NCBI RefSeq assembly: GCF_024206475.1
Contig: NZ_JAMBPR010000012.1
Location: forward strand, 1-64,000
DNA: 64,000 bases
Direction: 5' to 3'
Source of the DNA: Paraburkholderia sp. CNPSo 3274
Lineage (GTDB): Bacteria > Pseudomonadota > Gammaproteobacteria > Burkholderiales > Burkholderiaceae
Below, in pieces: positions 1 to 8,484 of the stretch; position 1 is the stretch's first letter; each line of letters begins with the position of its first letter. The position numbers and the translations under genes are program-made. Under the pieces are notes generated by a model that was given only the letters and a program-made list of their open reading frames with translations, did no database searches and had not been told where the DNA came from.

Positions 1-1500
1 ATGAAGTCCCGCACCGGCCGCAAACCTCCTCCCCGTCTCGTCGCGCGCTTCGTGGCGATATCGTGGCGCGACCTGGCCGTCACATTCGGTCCCATCCTGC
101 TCGTGAGCGCGGCGGCCATCTGGCTCGCGGTGCGCCTCATCCAGCCCGCGCCGCCCAACACGCTCACCATGAGCGCCGGGCCCAAGGGCAGCACCTTCTG
201 GAACGCCGCGGAAAAGTACAAGGCTATCCTCGCGCGCAACAACATCACGCTGAACGTGCTCGAATCGGAGGGCTCGGCGCAGAACCTGCAGCGCCTCGCC
301 GACCCGAAGTCGAACGTCGACGTCGCGTTCGTGCAGGACGGCCTCGCGAACAGAGTGCCAGGCGGCCTCGTCTCGCTCGGCAGCGTGGCTTACGTGCCAC
401 TCGTGGTGTTCTATCACGGCCCCGTCGCCACGCGGCTCTCGCAGTTCGAAGGCCAGCGCGTCGCCATCGGCGCCGAGGGCAGCGGTACGCGCGAGCTTGC
501 GCTCAACCTGCTCAAGGCGAACGGCATCGAGCCCGGCGGCGCGACGAAGCTCCTGCCGCTTTCCGGCGACGACGCCGCACGCGAACTCGTGGCAGGCAAG
601 ATCGACGTCGCCATTCTCGCGGGCGACTCCGCGCAGCCGCCCGTCATGGGACGCCTCATGCGCATGCCGGGCGTGCGCTTCTTCGACTTCGTCCAGGCCG
701 ACGCCTACGCACGGCGCTTTCCGTACCTCACGGCCATCACGATCCCGATGGGCGCGTTCGACTTCGGCCGCAACCTGCCGCCCGCGCCACTGCATTTCAT
801 TGCGCCCACGGCCGAGCTGGTCGCGCGCGACTCGCTGCACCCCGCGCTCTCCGACCTCCTGATCGAAGCGGCCAAGGAAGTGCACGGCCGCTCCACACTT
901 CTGCAGCGCGCCGGCGAATTCCCCGCGCCGCGCGCCCAGGACTTCCCGATCAGCGCCGACGCCGCGCGCTACTACAAGTCGGGCAAGAGCTTCCTCTACC
1001 GCGTGCTGCCCTTCTGGGTAGCGAGCCTCGCCGACCGGCTCGTGGTGCTGCTCGTGCCGATCATCGTCGTGCTGATTCCGGGCATGCGGATCGTGCCTTC
1101 GCTCTACGCCTGGCGGGTAAAATCGCGCATCTATCGCTGGTACGGCTCGCTCATCGCGCTCGAGCGCGCCGCGATGGCCGACAACTCGCCCACCGAGCGC
1201 CGCGCGCTGATCCGCCAGCTCGACAAGATCGAGGAGTCGGTAAACGGCATGAAAATGCCGCTCGCCTATGCGGAACAGTTCTACGTGCTGCGCGAACATA
1301 TCGGCTTCGTGCGCACGCGGCTCTCCGGGACGCGTGAAGCGCCGGAGGCAGGCGTTGGTGCTGAAGAGGAGCGGACAGCGCAAAGCACCGAAGCGGCAGA
1401 GGCGGCGGAAGGCGGGAGCAACGACGCAGGCACAGCGGGTACAGAGGCGAGCCATGCAAACGAAAGCGGCGGCAATGAAACAGGCGAGCGCACGCATTAG
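1..1500 (+). CDS. TAXI-family TRAP solute-binding protein, membrane-anchored
   Basis: The 499-residue protein resembles TAXI-type (TRAP transporter) solute-binding proteins, which capture small organic solutes outside the inner membrane. A membrane segment at about residues 25-47 acts as an uncleaved anchor. The binding domain follows, with 'TMSAGPKGSTFW' near residues 56-67 and a typical 'ESEGSAQNLQRLA' stretch. A second hydrophobic segment lies near residues 345-365, then a helical region and an Ala/Glu-rich low-complexity tail from about residue 440. The domain may therefore be tethered at both ends. No TRAP permease gene is visible nearby, so the partner and substrate are unknown. The ATG is the first base of the window, so an upstream start cannot be excluded. 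Confidence 0.8.
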   Translation: MKSRTGRKPPPRLVARFVAISWRDLAVTFGPILLVSAAAIWLAVRLIQPAPPNTLTMSAGPKGSTFWNAAEKYKAILARNNITLNVLESEGSAQNLQRLADPKSNVDVAFVQDGLANRVPGGLVSLGSVAYVPLVVFYHGPVATRLSQFEGQRVAIGAEGSGTRELALNLLKANGIEPGGATKLLPLSGDDAARELVAGKIDVAILAGDSAQPPVMGRLMRMPGVRFFDFVQADAYARRFPYLTAITIPMGAFDFGRNLPPAPLHFIAPTAELVARDSLHPALSDLLIEAAKEVHGRSTLLQRAGEFPAPRAQDFPISADAARYYKSGKSFLYRVLPFWVASLADRLVVLLVPIIVVLIPGMRIVPSLYAWRVKSRIYRWYGSLIALERAAMADNSPTERRALIRQLDKIEESVNGMKMPLAYAEQFYVLREHIGFVRTRLSGTREAPEAGVGAEEERTAQSTEAAEAAEGGSNDAGTAGTEASHANESGGNETGERTH

Positions 1501-1579
1501 CGCCGCTGCACGCATTTTGAACCGAACAATCGGCCATGCAAGCAATGGCCCGGATATCGCCCAAGAGCGGAGGAACAGC

Positions 1580-2233
1580 ATGATCGACGGCATCGACGCC
1601 AGCCAGCCGGCCTGGTTCTACGACTTCGTGTCGCCGTTTTCGTATCTGTTGCTGGAACAGCATGACAAGTGGCCCGGCTTCGACTTTGTGCCGACGCCCG
1701 TGCTGCTTTCCGAGCTATACCGGCACTGGGGCCAGCCGTTCGGTTCCGCGGTCCCGGCCAAGCGCATCTTCACGTACCGGCACGCGCTCTTTCGCGCCGA
1801 GCAGCTCGGCATTCCGTTCAAGATGCCGCCCGCGCACCCGTTCGACTCGGTCAGGCCGATGCTGCTCGCCGTCGCGGCGGGCGGCGACCTCGCGTGCGTG
1901 CGCGAGATTTTCCGCTTCATCTGGCGCGAGGGGCGCGACCCGTCGAGCGACGAGGGCTTCGAGCAGCTTTGCGAGCGCGTGGGCATTGCGCACGGCGAGT
2001 CGCTGATCGAGGAAGAAGTCGTGCGTGCGCAGTTGCGCCGCAACACCAACGACGCGATCACGATGGGCGTATTCGGCGTACCGACGTTCTGGATGAACAA
2101 GCAGCTCTTCTGGGGCGAGGACGCCTTGCCGATGGTGCTCTATTGCGCGCGCAGCCCGAACTGGCTCGACTCGCGCGAGGTCAAGCGCATCAGTACGCTA
2201 CCTTCGGGGCTCACGAAGCCGGTTACCGAGTGA
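1580..2233 (+). CDS. 2-hydroxychromene-2-carboxylate isomerase / DsbA-fold oxidoreductase
   Basis: This 217-residue DsbA-fold protein resembles glutathione-dependent 2-hydroxychromene-2-carboxylate isomerase, an enzyme of naphthalene-type aromatic breakdown. The N-terminal 'FYDFVSPFSYLL' is the family signature, with Ser where thiol oxidoreductases have the active Cys. The C-terminal 'GVFGVPTFWMN' carries the cis-proline loop. The start is chosen because 'GGAGGAACAGC' just upstream is a good ribosome-binding site; the frame stays open further upstream but that part overlaps the preceding gene. In many Burkholderiaceae such proteins occur outside any naphthalene pathway, and none is visible here, so the true substrate is uncertain. 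Confidence 0.8.
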   Translation: MIDGIDASQPAWFYDFVSPFSYLLLEQHDKWPGFDFVPTPVLLSELYRHWGQPFGSAVPAKRIFTYRHALFRAEQLGIPFKMPPAHPFDSVRPMLLAVAAGGDLACVREIFRFIWREGRDPSSDEGFEQLCERVGIAHGESLIEEEVVRAQLRRNTNDAITMGVFGVPTFWMNKQLFWGEDALPMVLYCARSPNWLDSREVKRISTLPSGLTKPVTE

Positions 2234-2392
2234 CGGGCAACGCGCCGCAGAAACATCCAACGCGCGCCCTTCTGATGCCGGTCATGCCGCGCGCCCTATA
2301 GCGGTGGCGCGCGAGCAGGCATATGGTTATGGGTGAATCCGTGCGCGCAACTCTGTGCGTCTTCGCGCACGCGCCCTTGCCCGCCACGCTCC

Positions 2393-3403
2393 ATGGACGA
2401 CGATAACGCCCTCACCCTCGACATCTGGCTGGTGCGCGTACTGCGCACGCTGCTGGTCGAGCGCAGCGTCACGCAGGCCGCACTGCGCCTGAACCAGACC
2501 CAGCCCGCCATCAGCACGGCATTGCGCCGGCTGCGCGAGATCCTGGGCGATCCGATCCTCGTACGCGGCAAGGCCGGCATGGTGCCGACCGAGTACGGCG
2601 AGTCGCTGTTGCAGCACGCGCAGCGCGTGCTGCGCGACGTGGAGTTCGTGGCCACGCCGCACGGCGACTTCGACCCGGAGCGCTCGAAGCGCACGTTCCG
2701 CCTCGCCGCCCCCGACTACCTCAACGACTTCTTCATGCCGACGCTCATCGCGCGCTTTCGCGAGACGGCGCCGGCAGCGCGGCTGGAAATCCTCTCGCTC
2801 TCGCCCACGCTCGACCATCACGGCGCGCTGGACGCGGGCGAGCTCGACATCGTGATCGGCAACTGGCCGAAGCCCGAGGCGCGCTTCGCGCGCAGCGACC
2901 TCTTCTCCGACAAGGTCGTCTGCATGATGCGCGCGGATCATCCGCTCGCGCGCCGAGAACTCACGCGCGAGGCGTATCTCGCCGCGCCCCATCTCGCGCC
3001 CACCCCCTATACGGGCTCACATGCCAGCGCGATCGATCTGGGGTTTGCGAAGGCAAAAGCCGAGCGCCGCATCGTCGCGACGCTGCCCTACTTCGGGCTC
3101 GTGCCGCAGGTCTTGCTGCAATCGGATCTGATCTTCACGACGACACGGCGCTTCGCGGCGCATTACGCGAAGCTCATGCCCCTTGCCGTCATAGAAACGC
3201 CGTTCGCGTTTCCGCGCATTCACTGCTATCAGATGTGGCATCCGCAGCCGGACAGACCGAGCGATGTGGGATGGCTGCGCGGGTTGATCGAGGAGGTGTC
3301 GGGAACGTTGACCGCTGAGCGGGGGACGAAGCGCGCCGTGGCGAGGAAGGCCGCGAGCGCGACCAGCGAAGCGACGCCCACGCCGCCGCTCGAAGCGGCC
3401 TGA
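2393..3403 (+). CDS. LysR-family transcriptional regulator
   Basis: This is a 336-residue LysR regulator. The N-terminal winged helix-turn-helix spans about residues 5-65, with 'SVTQAALRLNQTQPAISTAL' as the recognition region. A periplasmic-binding-protein-like effector domain follows ('FRLAAPDYLNDFFMPTLI'). The last 40 residues are Ala/Thr-rich and probably disordered. The ATG at 2393 gives the usual short N-terminus; the frame is open to 2333 without a clear ribosome-binding site there. It converges on the xanthine dehydrogenase operon and shares a bidirectional terminator with it. A role in purine catabolism is plausible from position only. Most LysR proteins bind near divergent promoters, which is not the arrangement here. 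Confidence 0.88.
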   Translation: MDDDNALTLDIWLVRVLRTLLVERSVTQAALRLNQTQPAISTALRRLREILGDPILVRGKAGMVPTEYGESLLQHAQRVLRDVEFVATPHGDFDPERSKRTFRLAAPDYLNDFFMPTLIARFRETAPAARLEILSLSPTLDHHGALDAGELDIVIGNWPKPEARFARSDLFSDKVVCMMRADHPLARRELTREAYLAAPHLAPTPYTGSHASAIDLGFAKAKAERRIVATLPYFGLVPQVLLQSDLIFTTTRRFAAHYAKLMPLAVIETPFAFPRIHCYQMWHPQPDRPSDVGWLRGLIEEVSGTLTAERGTKRAVARKAASATSEATPTPPLEAA

Positions 3404-3411
3404 GCCAACGC

Positions 3412-3444
3412 AAACGGGCGCCCTCATCATCGAGGCGCCCGTTT
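3412..3444. terminator. Bidirectional intrinsic terminator between lysR and xdhC
   Basis: A perfect 11-bp inverted repeat (AAACGGGCGCC / GGCGCCCGTTT) with an 11-base loop lies between two convergent genes. The A/T ends of the stem give short U-runs on both strands. It should end transcripts of the LysR gene and of the xdh operon. Confidence 0.8.
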
Positions 3445-3464
3445 CGCTTGTGCGGCTTGTGAAA

Positions 3465-4055
3465 TCAGGCGCGTTCGAGCGCGACCGTTCTCACCATGGC
3501 CGGGCGCTGCGCCACCCGCATCTGCATGAGTTGCGCGGTGACAGCCACTGCAATCGACGAAGGCGCCTTGTCGACGATCCCCGTCACGCCGATCGGGCAG
3601 GTCATCTCGTCCATGCGCTGCGCCTCCACGCCGCGCTCCATGAGCCGCCGCTCGAACTTCACGCGCTTCGTTTTCGAGCCGATCAGCCCGAACCACGCGA
3701 AATCGCGCCGCCGCATGATGCGCTCGCTCAGCTCGAAGTCGAGCGCGTGATTGTGCGTCATCACGAGGAAGTACGCGCCCGCCGGCGCTTCGTCGACGAT
3801 GGCCGCCGGCGTGTCCGTCGCCTCGATCTGCACGTTGGCGGGCACCTCGTCGGGGAACAGCTCGTCGCGCTCGTCCACCCACTGCACGACGCACGGCAGC
3901 ATGCCGAGCAGCGTGACGAGCGCGTGCCCCACGTGGCCGGCGCCGAACAGCACGATGTGCATCGGCCCGTAGTGCGGCACCGGCGTGCTGCGACGGCCGA
4001 TGATCACGCGCCCAGCTTCGTCGACGCGCACGCAATGCTCAGGATGACGATTCAT
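3465..4055 (-). CDS. xdhC: Xanthine dehydrogenase accessory protein XdhC, N-terminally truncated
   Basis: XdhC proteins bind molybdenum cofactor and help insert the sulfurated form into xanthine dehydrogenase. This 196-residue protein holds only the C-terminal Rossmann-like XdhC domain: 'LFGAGHVG' at residues 36-43, 'VMTHNHALDFEL' near 98-109, 'GLIGSKTKR' near 123-131 and 'CPIG' near 153-156. Family members are usually near 300 residues or more, with an N-terminal XdhC/CoxI domain containing a 'GQCCGG'-like motif. That domain is absent, and there is no room for it: the ATG overlaps the xdhB stop as ATGA. Translation is therefore probably coupled to xdhB. Whether the short form still works is unknown. 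Confidence 0.85.
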   Translation of the reverse strand: MNRHPEHCVRVDEAGRVIIGRRSTPVPHYGPMHIVLFGAGHVGHALVTLLGMLPCVVQWVDERDELFPDEVPANVQIEATDTPAAIVDEAPAGAYFLVMTHNHALDFELSERIMRRRDFAWFGLIGSKTKRVKFERRLMERGVEAQRMDEMTCPIGVTGIVDKAPSSIAVAVTAQLMQMRVAQRPAMVRTVALERA

Positions 4056-6418
4056 TTTGCGGACCCCTCGCGCGCCATCGCCCGCACCGCGCCCACGCCC
4101 TTCAGGATTTCCTCGGCGGTGGCCGGCGCATTCATCGGCGGATTGAAGCGGTAGTCGGCCACGCTCGCCACGGCGTCGCGAATCGCGAAGAACACCGAGA
4201 ACGGCAGCAACAGCGGCGGCTCGCCCACGGCCTTCGAGCGGTGGATACTGTCCTCCGCGTTGCGGTTCTTGAAGAGCCGCACGTTGAATTCCGCAGGCGT
4301 GTCGTTCACGGTCGGGATCTTGTAGGTAGACGGCGCGTGCGTCATGAGCTTGCCGTCCGGCTTCCACCACAGCTCTTCCGTGGTGAGCCAGCCCATGCCC
4401 TGAATGAAACCGCCTTCCACCTGGCCCACGTCGAGCGCCGGGTTCAGCGACGCGCCCACGTCGTGCAGCGCATCGGCGCGCAGCACGCGCATTTCGCCCG
4501 TGAGCGTGTCGATCACGACTTCCGATACCGCCGCGCCATACGAGTAGTAGTAGAACGGCCGCCCGCGCAGCGTGGCCTGATCCCAGTACAGCTTGGGCGT
4601 GGTGTAGAAACCATCGGACCAGAGCTGGATGCGCGCGAGATAGGCCTTCGAAACCAGCGTCTCGAACGGCACGATCGTCTCGCCCACGATCACGGAGTCG
4701 TTGGCAAAGAACACGTCGCCGGCGTTGATTTCGCCCTTGCCGTACGTCGTCGCCGCGAGCGCGGCGAGGCGCTCGCGCAACTGGCGTGCGGCGTCCTGTG
4801 CCGCCTTGCCGTTCAGATCGGTGCCAGTTGATGCCGCCGTGGCGGAAGTGTTCGCCACCTTGCTCGTATCCGTGGCGGTCACGCGCACGCGGCCGAACTC
4901 GATTCCCAACTCGTGCGCCACGACCTGCGCGACCTTCGTATTCAGGCCCTGGCCCATTTCGGTGCCACCGTGGTTCACGAGCACCGAGCCGTCGGTGTAG
5001 ATGTGAACGAGCGCGCCCGCCTGGTTGAAGTGCGTGACGTTGAACGCAATGCCGAACTTGACCGGCGTGAGCGCAATGCCCTTCTTGAGCACCTCGTTGT
5101 TCGCGTTGAATTCGCGAATCGCGGCGCGCCGCGCGCGATAGCCGCTCGTTTCCACCAGCTCGTCGATCAGCTCGTGAATGACGTTGTCCTCCACGACCTG
5201 GCCATAGGGCGTTTCGTTGTTCTGCGTCTTGCCGTAGAGATTGCGGCGGCGCACGTCGAGCGAGTCGAGGCCGAGCGAGCGCGCCACGTCGTCCATGATG
5301 TATTCGATCGCGAACGCGCCCTGCGGGCCGCCGAAGCCGCGAAACGCCGTGTTCGACTGCGTGTTGGTCTTGCCGCAGAAACCGGCGATCGACACGTCGG
5401 GCAGCCAGTAGGCGTTGTCGAAGTGGCACACGGCGCGCGTCATCACCGGGCCGGAAAGATCCGCGGAAAAGCCGCAGCGCGACGTCATGTCGACCGACAC
5501 GCCCTCGATCGTGCCCTGTTCGTCGTAGCCCACTTCGTACGTGTAGTGGAAATCGTGGCGCTTGCCCGTGACCATCATGTCGTCGTCGCGGTCGGGGCGC
5601 AGCTTCACGGGGCACAGGAGCGTCCAGGCGGCGAGCGCGGCACAGCAGGCAAAGAGGCCCGACTGCGATTCCTTGCCGCCGAAGCCGCCGCCCATGCGGC
5701 GGCATTCCACGAGCACGTTGTGCGCGGCGACGCCCAGCACATGCGCGACGAGGTGCTGCATCTCGCTCGGGTGCTGGGTGGAGCACCACACATGCATGCC
5801 ATCGTCGTCCTTCGGCACCGCGTAGGCAATCTGGCCTTCGAGGTAGAACTGCTCCTGGCCGCCCAGCAGCATCTCGCCTTCATGACGATGCGCGGCGCGC
5901 GCGGCGCGCGTGGACGCCTCGCCGCGCGCAAGCTTCATCGGCGGCAGCACCGACTGCTGCGCGGCGCGCGCCTGCTGCGCCGTGAGCACGGCGGGCAGCT
6001 CTTCGTACTGCACCTCGGCGCGGCGGGCGGCCTGGCGCGCCGTGTCGTGCGAAGTCGCCACCACGATGAACATGGGCTGGCCCACGTACTGCACGAGGCC
6101 GTCGGCGAGCACGGGATCGTCGTGGATGATCGGGCCGCAGTCGTTCACACCGGGAATGTCCTCGGCCGTGAGCACCGCCACGACGCCAGGCGTCGCGCGC
6201 ACTTTGGCGAGGTCCATCGAAACGATGCGAGCGTGCGGCTTCTGCGAGAGCCCGAGTGCGGCGTGCAGCGTGCCGGCCACGACCGGAATGTCGTCCGTAT
6301 AGGTGGCGCGGCCGCTCACGTGCAGATGCGCGGATTCGTGCGGCCGCGAGACGTGCACTTGCGCGAAGGGCTCACGCGCCTTGAGTTCGTCCAGGAACGG
6401 TTCGGCTTGCTGGTTCAT
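4052..6418 (-). CDS. xdhB: Xanthine dehydrogenase, molybdopterin-binding subunit XdhB
   Basis: The 788-residue large subunit oxidises hypoxanthine to xanthine and xanthine to urate at a molybdenum centre. The N-terminus shows the a/b hammerhead domain ('VSRPHESAHLHVSGRATYTD'), followed by the molybdopterin-binding domains with 'GGFGGKESQ', 'RGFGGPQG' and 'MGQGLNTK' loops. 'GEPPLLLPFSVFFAIRDA' near the end is typical and carries the base-forming Glu region. Length and C-terminus look normal. It lies 40 bp downstream of xdhA and overlaps the xdhC start by 4 bp, so the three genes form one operon. The protein is cytoplasmic and pairs with XdhA. Confidence 0.95.
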   Translation of the reverse strand: MNQQAEPFLDELKAREPFAQVHVSRPHESAHLHVSGRATYTDDIPVVAGTLHAALGLSQKPHARIVSMDLAKVRATPGVVAVLTAEDIPGVNDCGPIIHDDPVLADGLVQYVGQPMFIVVATSHDTARQAARRAEVQYEELPAVLTAQQARAAQQSVLPPMKLARGEASTRAARAAHRHEGEMLLGGQEQFYLEGQIAYAVPKDDDGMHVWCSTQHPSEMQHLVAHVLGVAAHNVLVECRRMGGGFGGKESQSGLFACCAALAAWTLLCPVKLRPDRDDDMMVTGKRHDFHYTYEVGYDEQGTIEGVSVDMTSRCGFSADLSGPVMTRAVCHFDNAYWLPDVSIAGFCGKTNTQSNTAFRGFGGPQGAFAIEYIMDDVARSLGLDSLDVRRRNLYGKTQNNETPYGQVVEDNVIHELIDELVETSGYRARRAAIREFNANNEVLKKGIALTPVKFGIAFNVTHFNQAGALVHIYTDGSVLVNHGGTEMGQGLNTKVAQVVAHELGIEFGRVRVTATDTSKVANTSATAASTGTDLNGKAAQDAARQLRERLAALAATTYGKGEINAGDVFFANDSVIVGETIVPFETLVSKAYLARIQLWSDGFYTTPKLYWDQATLRGRPFYYYSYGAAVSEVVIDTLTGEMRVLRADALHDVGASLNPALDVGQVEGGFIQGMGWLTTEELWWKPDGKLMTHAPSTYKIPTVNDTPAEFNVRLFKNRNAEDSIHRSKAVGEPPLLLPFSVFFAIRDAVASVADYRFNPPMNAPATAEEILKGVGAVRAMAREGSAK

Positions 6419-6458
6419 TGTTTCGTTCTCCGTATTTCTCTTCCGATTCCTGAATGTC

Positions 6459-8009
6459 TCAAGCCGTCGCTGCCGCTACGTTGCGCACGTTGAGCGCTTG
6501 CGGCGCCAGCGGGTTATGCGGGCGCGTTTCGAGCCAGAAGCGGTACAGCGTGTTCTTCGCGGCTTCGAGGCGGTAGTCGCTCGTCGCGCGCATGTCGGAA
6601 AGCGGCGCGTAGTCGTTGCCGAGCGCGACCATCGCGGCCTGCGCCGTGGCTTCGTGCCATTGCGCATCGGCGAGCACGCCTTCCGCGTGGATCGCGCGCT
6701 TCGGCGTCGCGGCCATGCCGCCGAACGCAATGCGCGGCTCGCGGATCACGTCGCCATCGGCGATATAGGCGAAAGCGGCGCACACGGCCGAGATGTCCGA
6801 GTCGAAGCGCTTCGAGACCTTGTAAGTGCGAAAACGCAGCTTCGCGCGTGCGCCGGTGCGCGTGGGCACCTTGAGCGCGAGCACGAACTCGTGCTCGGCC
6901 ATGTCCTTCTTCTGGTAGGCGAGGTAGAGGTCTTCGAGCGGTATTTCGCGCTCGATCTCGCCCCCGCGCAGCACCACGCGCGCACCGAGCGCGATGAGCC
7001 CCGGCATCGAGTCGCCGATGGGCGAGCCGTTCGCGACGTTACCGCCTATCGTGCCCGCGTTGCGGATGGGCAGCGAGGCGAAGCGCTGCCACATCTCTTC
7101 GAGTTCCGGGTAATGCTTCGCGAGTTCCGCATAACCGCGCTCGACGCTCACGCCCGCGCCGATCTCGATCCACGCGTCGCTCACGTCGATGCGGCGCATG
7201 GCGTCGACCTGGCCCACGTAGACGATGTCGCCAAGTTCGCGCATCTGCTTCGTGACCCACAGGCCGATGTCGGTGCTGCCCGCGAGAATGCGCGTGTTGG
7301 GGCGCGCGGCCTTGATCGCGGCGAGCGCCTCGACGGTACGCGGCGCGTCGTAGTGCTGGCCGCGGCGCTCGTAGTGGAAGGTGTCCTCGCGTTCGAGCGT
7401 GGCGAGCGTTTGTGCGAGCGCCTTCACGTCGATGGGCTGCTTCGGCGCGCCGGTCTGGAACATCTGTTCGGCGGCGTCGAGGATCGGCCGGTAGCCCGTG
7501 CAGCGGCACAGGTTGCCCGTAAGCGCATTGGCGATCTCGTCGCGCGAAGGCACGCTGCACGCGCCCTTGCCCGCGCACGCGCTTTGGCTAACATGCGCGG
7601 CGTGCCCCGCGTGCTCGTGGCCATGCTTCTCGTAGAGCGCCCACATCGACATCACGAAGCCCGGCGTGCAAAAACCGCACTGCGAGCCGTGGCAGTCGAC
7701 CATGGCCTGCTGCACGGGGTGCAGCGAGCCGTCCGGCTGGCGCAGGTCTTCGACGGTGAAGAGCGCCTTGCCGTCGAGCGTCGGCAGGAACTGGATGCAG
7801 GCGTTGACGGCCTTGAAGCTCACGCCACCCGCCTCGTTGCGCTCGCCCACCACGACCGTGCAGGCGCCGCAGTCGCCTTCGGCGCAGCCTTCCTTGGTGC
7901 CGGTGCAGCGCGCGTCTTCGCGCAGGTACTGGAGAACGGTGCGGGTGACGCCCGCGTCGCTGACTTCGCGAATCGCGTTGCGGTGGTAAAAGCGGATCGG
8001 CTGGCTCAT
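6459..8009 (-). CDS. xdhA: Xanthine dehydrogenase, FeS/FAD small subunit XdhA
   Basis: The 516-residue small subunit carries electrons from the XdhB molybdenum site to NAD+. The first 2Fe-2S cluster uses Cys42, Cys47, Cys50 and Cys71; the second uses Cys111, Cys114, Cys168 and Cys170 ('CGFC', 'LCRC'). An FAD-binding domain follows ('ILAGSTDIGLW', 'GTIGGNVANGSPIGD'), then a CO-dehydrogenase-flavoprotein C-terminal domain. Residues about 128-152 form an unusual insertion rich in His plus two extra Cys. The start at MSQPIRF is chosen by family length; an in-frame ATG at 8042 would add 11 residues. It is the first gene of the xdhABC operon. Confidence 0.95.
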   Translation of the reverse strand: MSQPIRFYHRNAIREVSDAGVTRTVLQYLREDARCTGTKEGCAEGDCGACTVVVGERNEAGGVSFKAVNACIQFLPTLDGKALFTVEDLRQPDGSLHPVQQAMVDCHGSQCGFCTPGFVMSMWALYEKHGHEHAGHAAHVSQSACAGKGACSVPSRDEIANALTGNLCRCTGYRPILDAAEQMFQTGAPKQPIDVKALAQTLATLEREDTFHYERRGQHYDAPRTVEALAAIKAARPNTRILAGSTDIGLWVTKQMRELGDIVYVGQVDAMRRIDVSDAWIEIGAGVSVERGYAELAKHYPELEEMWQRFASLPIRNAGTIGGNVANGSPIGDSMPGLIALGARVVLRGGEIEREIPLEDLYLAYQKKDMAEHEFVLALKVPTRTGARAKLRFRTYKVSKRFDSDISAVCAAFAYIADGDVIREPRIAFGGMAATPKRAIHAEGVLADAQWHEATAQAAMVALGNDYAPLSDMRATSDYRLEAAKNTLYRFWLETRPHNPLAPQALNVRNVAAATA

Positions 8010-8484
8010 GGATTCTGGCTCGTCGTTGGACGCGGCTCGCAAAAGGCGTGTGCCGCTCGAGTGGACGGTTCGAAAAGTATCACTGCCAATATTGGCAACC
8101 CATAGCTAGAGGAGCATGGGGGATATATCGTTGAATCGATAAATCGGTGTGCTGCAGTGCGGCTGTGCTTATGTTGAGATGTCTCAATTGCGCGACTTCA
8201 CAGGCCATTTGTGTTTATCGGACATATTCGACTGACCATTTACCCGTTCAAATGGCGATATCTGCGCACGAACGGTCGGACCAGGCCAGCGCCATCGCGC
8301 GTATTGCTTCCAACGTCGCGCAAATTCGCAGGAACTTCGCGGCGGGGCTATCGACCGCAAAAAGCCGTCATCAGCGCAGAAATCGCGTGTTCCACCGGCC
8401 GGAACAGCTTTTCAATTTCTGCATAAAAACCGGTTCCATGTGACAATCACGCCTTTCCCGCCGTTTTCCATCCGCGTTTTCCCC
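8010..8484. other. Intergenic region between divergent xdhA and MFS gene
   Basis: About 475 bases with no convincing gene. It separates two divergent genes, so it should hold both promoters. A perfect palindrome lies at 8084-8097, and the stretch around 8130-8270 is visibly richer in A and T than its neighbours. Short open frames here have no family features. Confidence 0.6.
8084..8097. promoter_or_regulatory. Perfect 14-bp palindrome upstream of xdhA
   Basis: TGCCAATATTGGCA is a perfect dyad about 75 bp before the xdhA start codon. Position and symmetry suggest a regulator-binding site for the xdh operon or the divergent transporter gene. No regulator can be assigned from sequence alone. 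Confidence 0.45.

Noticed and set aside
1268..1579. N-terminal extension of the isomerase-like gene into the TAXI gene
   Set aside because: The added 104 residues are basic and low complexity, overlap a real gene, and a strong ribosome-binding site precedes the ATG at 1580.
4913..8105. Long open frames on the plus strand opposite xdhB and xdhA (over 500 codons each)
   Set aside because: They are mirror frames of strongly coding GC-rich genes. They have no family motifs, are rich in Arg/His/Ala and lack ribosome-binding sites.
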